Position numbers and translations under genes: made by a program. Shown piece by piece: positions 39,092-45,458 of a stretch of 48,595 nt of DNA. The number at the start of each line of letters is the position of its first letter. Position 1 is the first letter of the stretch. The stretch comes from Hyphomonadaceae bacterium (GTDB taxonomy: Bacteria; Pseudomonadota; Alphaproteobacteria; Caulobacterales; Aquidulcibacteraceae). Location of the stretch: positions 1-48,595 of the forward strand of contig JAKFYF010000046.1 of the NCBI GenBank assembly GCA_021731005.1, given 5' to 3'. The notes under the pieces were generated by a model. It made no database searches and had not been told where the DNA came from. It saw only the letters and a list, made by a program, of their open reading frames with translations.

Positions 39092-39577
39092 ATGTTGCGT
39101 GCAGTGTTGATGTTCTGGATCGCCTTGGCGGTTGCAGCGCCAGCTGCCGCGCAGAACTCTCAAAGGGCCCATGAGGCGACGATTGCCGCCGCCACCGCCT
39201 ACCTCCACGCGTACCAGGCGTTTGATTTGGAGAGACTCGAAACGCTTTACGCCGAGGAGGCGATATTCGACGACCCGACGTCGCTTCTTCTCACCGGCGT
39301 CAATGGAGCGCCATTCGTATTCCGCGGACGGGATCCAATTCTGAACGGCATCCGCTTTTGGATGCAACAATCGGTGACTTCACTGCACTACGATGTTGAG
39401 CAGGTCTATGAATCCTCCGGGCGCGTCGTGTTCATAGGCGCCGCCACCACGAATGGACCCTCGCGGTGGAGATTTCGCATCGTGACAATTGTTACGATTG
39501 AGAACGGACTGGTCGTCGAACACCGCGATTACACAGATTATTGGGGCGCCACTCAGGCGCCATCAACCAGCCCGTGA
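39092..39577 (+). CDS. Exported NTF2/SnoaL-like protein
   Basis: Signal peptide; ATAYLHAYQAFDLERLETLYAEEAIFDDPTS... Confidence 0.75.
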   Translation: MLRAVLMFWIALAVAAPAAAQNSQRAHEATIAAATAYLHAYQAFDLERLETLYAEEAIFDDPTSLLLTGVNGAPFVFRGRDPILNGIRFWMQQSVTSLHYDVEQVYESSGRVVFIGAATTNGPSRWRFRIVTIVTIENGLVVEHRDYTDYWGATQAPSTSP

Positions 39578-39591
39578 ACGCGAGCCGGGGC

Positions 39592-40182
39592 ATGCACAGC
39601 TCAGGAGTTTTTCGAGTGCGCAAGCGGCATGTCCTCTTTGCACTGGGAGTTGCTGTGGTAGCGATGGCGGCGCTTGCGCCTGGCGGCGCTTTGGCGCAGG
39701 CGCCGCCGGCCTCCCTATCGGTTGAACTTCGCGCCGGGCGTGAGCGGCTCGATTTTCTCGCCGGCGATTGGCGCGTTGAGCAATTCACACCCGTAGAAGG
39801 TGGCGAATGGCGCTCGAACGGCGAGGGTGCTCTCCAATTCCGCTCCACCATGAACGATCTCTATCTTGAGACCAACGCGAGCTCAGGCAGATATGCCTAT
39901 CACATCGTGTTCTCGTTTGACGCCGCGCAGCAGAAATACCGCGTCACCTCGCGCGACGATCAATCGGGGCTGATTGATGTTTATGAGGGTGCGTTCGACG
40001 AACTTGGCGCACTTGTAGTGAGCAATGTTGGTCCGGGTACGCACTATGTCTACGGCGGGACGCGGTATCATAATCGGATGCGCTTCTCGCCGATCGCAGA
40101 TGGCTGGGTGTGGTTGGTGGAGGTCAGCGGAGACGATGGCCACTCTTGGCGCCCCCAGGTGCGCGTGGTCGCGCGTCGATGA
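39592..40182 (+). CDS. Exported hypothetical protein (lipocalin/DUF1579-like)
   Basis: RERLDFLAGDWRVEQFTPVEGGEWRSNGEGALQFRSTMNDLYLETNASSGRYAYHIVFSFDAAQQKYRV; exact start uncertain. Confidence 0.65.
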   Translation: MHSSGVFRVRKRHVLFALGVAVVAMAALAPGGALAQAPPASLSVELRAGRERLDFLAGDWRVEQFTPVEGGEWRSNGEGALQFRSTMNDLYLETNASSGRYAYHIVFSFDAAQQKYRVTSRDDQSGLIDVYEGAFDELGALVVSNVGPGTHYVYGGTRYHNRMRFSPIADGWVWLVEVSGDDGHSWRPQVRVVARR

Positions 40183-40233
40183 GCGCGCGTCGCGGCTATG
40201 CTGGTCCGCAGTGTTTGACTTAGGAGCGCGCCG

Positions 40234-40584
40234 TTGACTGTGTCGCTATCCCTTCAAGGCGTACGCATGCGCGCCGTATCGAGTGGCGAAGCCGCAGTCG
40301 TTTCCACCGAAACTCTGTTTGAGTTTGAGCAGACCGGAGACGTGTTCTCGGCGCGATATCGAGGCGGTACGATTGCGGACGGCTATCTCGTCGGCAAACT
40401 CCGCTCGGACGGTGGGCTGGAGTTTCGCTACGTCCAAGTTGAACGCAGCGGCCGCATTGACGCGGGCGCCTCCACTGGCGAACTCAGCCGTCTTTTGGAC
40501 GGTCGGCTGCAATTGGTGGAGAACTTTCAGTGGAGCACGCGCCCGGAGTCCGGACGGAATGCCTTTGAAGAAGCGTGTAAGTGA
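40234..40584 (+). CDS. Hypothetical protein
   Basis: 116 aa, compact beta-rich pattern (FEFEQTGDVFSARYRGGTIADGYLVGKLRSDGGLEFRYVQVE). Confidence 0.65.
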   Translation: MTVSLSLQGVRMRAVSSGEAAVVSTETLFEFEQTGDVFSARYRGGTIADGYLVGKLRSDGGLEFRYVQVERSGRIDAGASTGELSRLLDGRLQLVENFQWSTRPESGRNAFEEACK

Positions 40585-40598
40585 GGAAATGGCGCGCA

Positions 40599-41045
40599 AT
40601 GAACAGCACCAAAACTACAATACGACGCTATTGTCCTGAAGACCTTGAACCCGTGATGGCCGCTTGGCGGCGCGCCAATGCCCTTGCGCATCCGTTCTTG
40701 AACGAAGTCTACGTCACGCAGGTGGAGCAGGAGGTTCGAGACCTCTACGTCCCAAGCGCGGAGACCTATGTTGTCGAAGAGGAGGGCAAAGTGTTTGGCT
40801 TTGTCGCTCTGCTTGGAAACGAAATCGGCGGCTTGTTTGTGGATCCGTCAAAACACGGCAGGGGCTATGGCAAAGCGCTCGTGGACCACGCCGTCGCCAT
40901 CAAAGGTCCGCTCAAAGTTGAAGTGTTTCGGGACAATGAGGTCGGGCGGCCGTTTTACGAACGGTATGGCTTCGTTTTTGTCACGGAGCAGCAGCACGAA
41001 CCGTCGGGCCAGTGGGTCCGCAAGTTGGCGATGCCGGAGGGTTGA
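40599..41045 (+). CDS. GNAT-family N-acetyltransferase
   Basis: IRRYCPEDLEPVMAAWRRAN...GGLFVDPSKHGRGYGKALVDHAVA...VGRPFYERYGFVFV. Confidence 0.88.
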   Translation: MNSTKTTIRRYCPEDLEPVMAAWRRANALAHPFLNEVYVTQVEQEVRDLYVPSAETYVVEEEGKVFGFVALLGNEIGGLFVDPSKHGRGYGKALVDHAVAIKGPLKVEVFRDNEVGRPFYERYGFVFVTEQQHEPSGQWVRKLAMPEG

Positions 41046-41271
41046 GTTCTTCCGCCTCAGACGATCGACAAAAATCGGCGTCTAGCTCCCGTTCGCCTGA
41101 ACACGAGCGGCCTCACGCCCTCGTAGCGGAGCTCATACCTGCCGCGTTCGCTGGGAGTATTTCGAACCAGCCGTCGTGCATGGCCTGGCGCTCTGTTCAG
41201 ACGGCGTTGAAAGTGAGCGACCAACTGGCCGCGCGTCCGAGGTAGGTGAATGTCGGTTATCGGCGACAGCG

Positions 41272-41370
41272 CGCCGAATTGACGGGCAGGGCACCAGCGT
41301 CTCGATTGGAGCGCGCCGGACGCTCGAAAAACTTCACCGATGGCGCACCGGTGGCCCATTTGAGACTCTG
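41272..41370. repeat. Degenerate intergenic repeat family member
   Basis: gccgaattgacgggcagggc...agcgtctcgattggagcgcgccgg; resembles 32012-32110 and 45251-45350. Confidence 0.5.
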
Positions 41371-41974
41371 GCGCTGCGCCCGTAGACTGACCCGATGAAG
41401 CGTCCCCTGGCCATTCGCGCGCTGCTTGCAGTGCTGTTGCTCGCCGGTTGCGCGTCGGGCCCAAGCGCCGATCGCCTTGAGACGCAGGAAATCCTCGGCA
41501 CTTGGTCTGGGCACGTCGCGACGACCTATGTGCCAAATTCTTCAGTGCAGCGCGAGGGTAGCCGCACAAGTGGTGGCTGGACGCTCTACCCCGATGGCTC
41601 GGTCATCACGAGCCGCGGGGTAGCTGGGCGGTGGCGGCTAAATGGCGATCGGCTTTATCTCTTGTGGGATGCTTCCGTTTGGGGGCCAAACACGCGGGGC
41701 CCTCGCAGAATTCACGCCGACGTGATTGGAGAGTCTCTCACGGCTGCGTGGAGTCAGATGAACACGACCCAACGCGAACGCTACGCCGTGAGAGCCGAAT
41801 TCCGTCGCTTGGCGCCGCCGCCTGGAATGTGTTCGCCGCCAGATGCGCCGCCCGAGGCAGTACGCCACGCTGTTCTCATCAGAACAATTGACGGCGGCAC
41901 CGAGGACATCCGCGACGTCCGGTTCTCTGGCGACGGAGAGCGTCTTGCAGTCGGGTCCAACGATGCGCGCGTCC

Positions 41975-41982
41975 GTCTATTT
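41975..41982. repeat. Target-site duplication, left copy (gtctattt)
   Basis: Identical 8 bp at 44483-44490; 8 bp is the IS66-family norm. Confidence 0.92.
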
Positions 41983-42010
41983 GTACGCATACGCCAAATA
42001 CCGCGGTTGA

Positions 42011-43624
42011 TCAGGCGGAGGCCTGCGGCTTCCAGTTCCAGGGCAGAAGTTCGGCTAGCCGCGATGCTGGCAGAGCGGCGATGCGGGCGAGCACGTCGGC
42101 GAGCCAGGCCTGCGGATCGACGTCATTGAGTTTGGCGGTTTGCAGCAGCGTGTAGATTGCCGCCGCGCGCTCGCCGCCGCGATCTGAGCCGGCGAAGGTC
42201 CAGTTGCGCCGCCCCACGGCCAGCGGGCGGATCATTCTTTCCGCCGCGTTGTTGCTGAGGCAGGCCCGCCCATCGTCGAGGAAGCGCGTGAAGGCAGGCC
42301 AGCGTTTGAGCATGTAATCCATGGCTTTAGCGATGGCGCTTTTTGCCGACACGCGCGCCCGCGCGGCAATCATCCAGGCATGGAGCGCCTCGACCAGCGG
42401 CTTGATCCGCTCGTGGCGCACCGCGCGGCGTTGTTCCGCTGGCAGACCATTGATCTCGCGCTCGATGTCGAAGATGGCGTCGATTTGCTTCACCGCCTCG
42501 ACGGCGATCGGCGAGAGCGTTATGCGCGCATCGCGCGCCAAAGACCTTTTCTTGCGGGCGACATCGGCCAGCTCGAAAAATTTGCGCCGGCCATGAGCCC
42601 AGCATGCGGCCTCAATGATGGCGTTAGGTTTTCGCTCTGGCGCATAAAGCGCGGCGAATCCGGCGAAGGCGTCGGCCTGCATCAAGCCGGTCCAATCGGC
42701 CAAATGCGATCGGGGGTGGGCGCCGCCGCGATCGGGCGAATAATAATAGATCGCCGCCGCCGGGTCCTTGCCGCCAAACGGTTTGTCGTCGCGCACATAG
42801 GTCCATAATCGGCCGGTGCGGGTCTTGCCTTTCGCCAGCACCGGGACCGGCGTGTCATCAGCGTGGATGCGTTCGGCTGCGAAGACGTGATCGCGGATCA
42901 GCTGCGTCAGCGGTTCAAGCGCGGCAGCGCACGCGCCCACCCAATCGGCCATAGTCGACACTTCGATCGCCACGCCCTCGTTCGCGAAAGCCTCACTCTG
43001 GCGGTTGAGCGGCAAATGCAAATCGTATTTGCCGGCCAGGATCATGGCGAGCAGGCTGGGTCCAGCCCGACCGCGTGCAATCACATGGAAAGGCGCTGGC
43101 GGCTGCATGATCTTTTCGCACGCCCGGCAGCTCCAGCGCTCGCGCACGGTTTGCCGCACGAAGAATTTGCGTGGGATGATCTCCAAAGTCTCGGTAATAT
43201 CTTCGCCAAGCTTGCAGAGCTTTTTCGAGCCGCAGCACGGGCATGATGTCGGCGATGCAATCACCATCCGCTCGCGCGGCAGATGCGCTGGCAGCGGCCC
43301 GCGCTTGGGCTGCCGACGCGACCCCGCAGGCTGGATCGGCGCGCCTTGCGCGGCGGCGGCCTGCGTCTCGGCCGCCATACTATTTTGCACGATGTCGCCT
43401 TCAATGTCTTCCAGCGACAATTGCAGCTGATCGATCAGATGGGCGCGGCGCTCCGAAGATTGACCGAATTGGGCGCGTTGCAGGCGCAGGAGCTCAATCT
43501 GAAGATTGGCGAGGAGCGCTTCCGCGCCCTTGTGGGCGGCGGCCATTGCCGCAATCATCGCCCGGCTTTCCAGCACCAGCGCCTTCAGCGCATCGATGTC
43601 ATCAGGGAGATCGCCGGCCTGCAT
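42011..43624 (-). CDS. tnpC: IS66-family transposase TnpC
   Basis: 537 aa; zinc-binding CPCCGSKKLCKLGEDITETLEIIPRKF, transposase core, C-terminal WLADVLARIAALPASRLAELLPWNW. Confidence 0.95.
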   Translation of the reverse strand: MQAGDLPDDIDALKALVLESRAMIAAMAAAHKGAEALLANLQIELLRLQRAQFGQSSERRAHLIDQLQLSLEDIEGDIVQNSMAAETQAAAAQGAPIQPAGSRRQPKRGPLPAHLPRERMVIASPTSCPCCGSKKLCKLGEDITETLEIIPRKFFVRQTVRERWSCRACEKIMQPPAPFHVIARGRAGPSLLAMILAGKYDLHLPLNRQSEAFANEGVAIEVSTMADWVGACAAALEPLTQLIRDHVFAAERIHADDTPVPVLAKGKTRTGRLWTYVRDDKPFGGKDPAAAIYYYSPDRGGAHPRSHLADWTGLMQADAFAGFAALYAPERKPNAIIEAACWAHGRRKFFELADVARKKRSLARDARITLSPIAVEAVKQIDAIFDIEREINGLPAEQRRAVRHERIKPLVEALHAWMIAARARVSAKSAIAKAMDYMLKRWPAFTRFLDDGRACLSNNAAERMIRPLAVGRRNWTFAGSDRGGERAAAIYTLLQTAKLNDVDPQAWLADVLARIAALPASRLAELLPWNWKPQASA

Positions 43625-43695
43625 CGCAAGCGATTAAACCATGCTTTGCGGCTTCTGAGGCGCCCCCGCGTACAAGCTGATTCAATCGGTCGCAC

Positions 43696-44043
43696 TTAGC
43701 CGGCGGCTTCTGGCCGCCAGGTTTCGCGCGGCGCCCTCCAGTCGAGCGCCTCCAGCAACATCGACAATTGCGCCGGACTGATCATGGCGCTGCCCTCGGT
43801 CGCATTCGGCCATTGAAAGCGCCCCTTCTCCAGGCGCTTGGAGAACAGGCAAGCGCCCTGACCGTCATGCCAAATCGCTTTCAAAAGATCGCCGCGGCGG
43901 CCGCGAAAAATGAACACATGGCCGCTGTGGGGATCGAGCTTGAGCGTCTCCTGGATTTGCAACGCAAGCCCATCCATGCCGCGGCGCATGTCGGTGCGCC
44001 CCAGCGCCAACCAGATCTTCGTGCCCGCTGGAAACTGCATCAT
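43696..44043 (-). CDS. tnpB: IS66 Orf2 (TnpB) accessory protein
   Basis: 115 aa; GTKIWLALGRTDMRRGMDGLALQIQETLKLDPHSGHVFIFRGRRGDLLKAIWHDGQGACLFSKRLEKGRF. Confidence 0.95.
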   Translation of the reverse strand: MMQFPAGTKIWLALGRTDMRRGMDGLALQIQETLKLDPHSGHVFIFRGRRGDLLKAIWHDGQGACLFSKRLEKGRFQWPNATEGSAMISPAQLSMLLEALDWRAPRETWRPEAAG

Positions 44044-44444
44044 CGCCGCGCCAGCGCTGTGACGATCGCCGCCGCCAGATCGGCGCCGATGGCGCCGGTG
44101 ATGCGCAAACGCGCCCCGCCCGCCAATTCAAGCTCCAGCGTGGAAGCGCTCTCCGCCGCGACCGCCAGCGGCAGAAAACGCGGCGGCGGCGGCGCGGGCG
44201 GAGCGGGCGCAGCGCCAAATCCCAGCTCCTCGCGCATCTGCTTGCGCCAGGCGAACAACAGGCTGGTAGCCACCCCATTGCGCCGCGCCACGGCGTTGAC
44301 CTTGGCCCCCGGCGCGAACGTCTCCAGCACCAATTCCTGCTTGCGCTCCGGCGTCCAGCGCTGCCGCGCGCCAACGGAGATCACTTCAAGACGCGTCACA
44401 CGACTAGGCGTATCACTAGGCATAAGCCTAGGCGTGCGCCTCAA
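44040..44444 (-). CDS. tnpA: IS66 Orf1 (TnpA) HTH protein
   Basis: 134 aa; RRQWTPE/RWTPERKQELVLETFAPGAKVNAVARRNGVATSLLFAWRKQMR; overlaps tnpB start. Confidence 0.92.
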   Translation of the reverse strand: MRRTPRLMPSDTPSRVTRLEVISVGARQRWTPERKQELVLETFAPGAKVNAVARRNGVATSLLFAWRKQMREELGFGAAPAPPAPPPPRFLPLAVAAESASTLELELAGGARLRITGAIGADLAAAIVTALARR

Positions 44445-44482
44445 ACCTCAGCCCAACAAGGCGGCGCCCGCCGGGTGCGTAC

Positions 44483-44490
44483 GTCTATTT
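44483..44490. repeat. Target-site duplication, right copy (gtctattt)
   Basis: Identical to 41975-41982. Confidence 0.92.
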
Positions 44491-45250
44491 GATGTGGCAA
44501 GCGGCCGTTTGCTCATGCGATCGGAAGTCACTGGGGGTCCTATTTGGAATGTCGCTTTCGCGCGAGATGATCACCACGTCGTGAGCTTCGGCCCCGATGG
44601 CGGAGCGTTCGGGTACTATCTGTGGGATCCCGCGACCGCCGAAGGCGACCGCACCACGGACTACGATGCGATCTGGAACGTGGCTGAAAGTACCTTTCCA
44701 GAATCCAGAGACCAGACTCTGCGATACGAGCGCGGCGCTCTTTACAGTCGCGCGACGGGAGCCGTCGTAGCGGAGATTCCCGGGGCAAATGGAGCGGTTA
44801 CCAGCGCCGTGTTCTCATACAGCGGCAGCGCGTTGGTTGTTCGCCACGGGTATGAAACGCGCGTCTTTGATGGACGCACAGGAGCACCATTATCGCGCCT
44901 TTGCGCCACGACGAACGGCTCGAACGCGGTTCGGGTTACAGCGAACGGGGCTTATGTGGCTACACAGGAATGTGGCGCTGCAAACAGCCCCCATGTCGTT
45001 GCTGTATGGCATGCGGCTTCGGGCGCGATCGTCGCCAGGCTGCGCGCGCCATACAACTCGCTAGAGGCGCAGGATATCAGTCCGAATGCAGATCTGCTTG
45101 CGACTGGCTCCGAGGATGGGCGCGTTCGCATCTGGCGCCTGGCGCCTGGGCGTGGACCCATTCCGCTGATCGGACCATCGCTAACGCGTTAAAGTGCCCA
45201 AAGCGCTGCTTGTTTGAGCGGCTTCGAATGACCGCCGTCGGCGAGATCGG

Positions 45251-45350
45251 GCCAATTGATCGAGCAGGGCGCGAGCGTCTCGTTTGTGGAAACTGCGCCG
45301 CCTGGTGAAATTCGCGCTACGCCCGACGATGGCCCACCTTTGCCGGTCGC
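45251..45350. repeat. Degenerate intergenic repeat family member
   Basis: gccaattgatcgagcagggcgcgagcgtctcgtttg; shares exact 18-mer gaaattcgcgctacgccc with the 6573-6592 region. Confidence 0.5.
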
Positions 45351-45458
45351 TAGTTTCGCCCTGACCGGCGGGATTGAGGTCGTATCGAGCCGCTCGGTCT
45401 TGCCTCCCGCGCTTCCCGCCGCCGACAGCCTGTGGTTATCTTCCGCCGGGGACGGCGA

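Larger units (their letters stand above)
41983..44482 (-). mobile_element. IS66-family insertion sequence, 2500 bp, complete
   Basis: Terminal GTACGCA inverted ends (14/22 matching over 22 nt), three IS66 ORFs, 8-bp TSD. Confidence 0.93.
41395..45192 (+). pseudogene. WD40-repeat lipoprotein gene, interrupted by IS66-family element (coding 41395-41982 + 44491-45192)
   Basis: Deleting the element plus one 8-bp duplication restores one frame: ...VGSNDARVRLFDVASGRLLMRSEVTGGPIWNVAF...DLLATGSEDGRVRIWRLAPG...; lipobox LLLAGC. Confidence 0.92.

Noticed and set aside
43768-45192. 474-aa plus-strand ORF spanning the IS66 end and the 3' half of the WD40 gene
   Set aside because: Its first part is the antisense of tnpA/tnpB; only the part after 44490 is the displaced WD40 C-terminus. 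Treated as an interrupted gene, not a new fusion.
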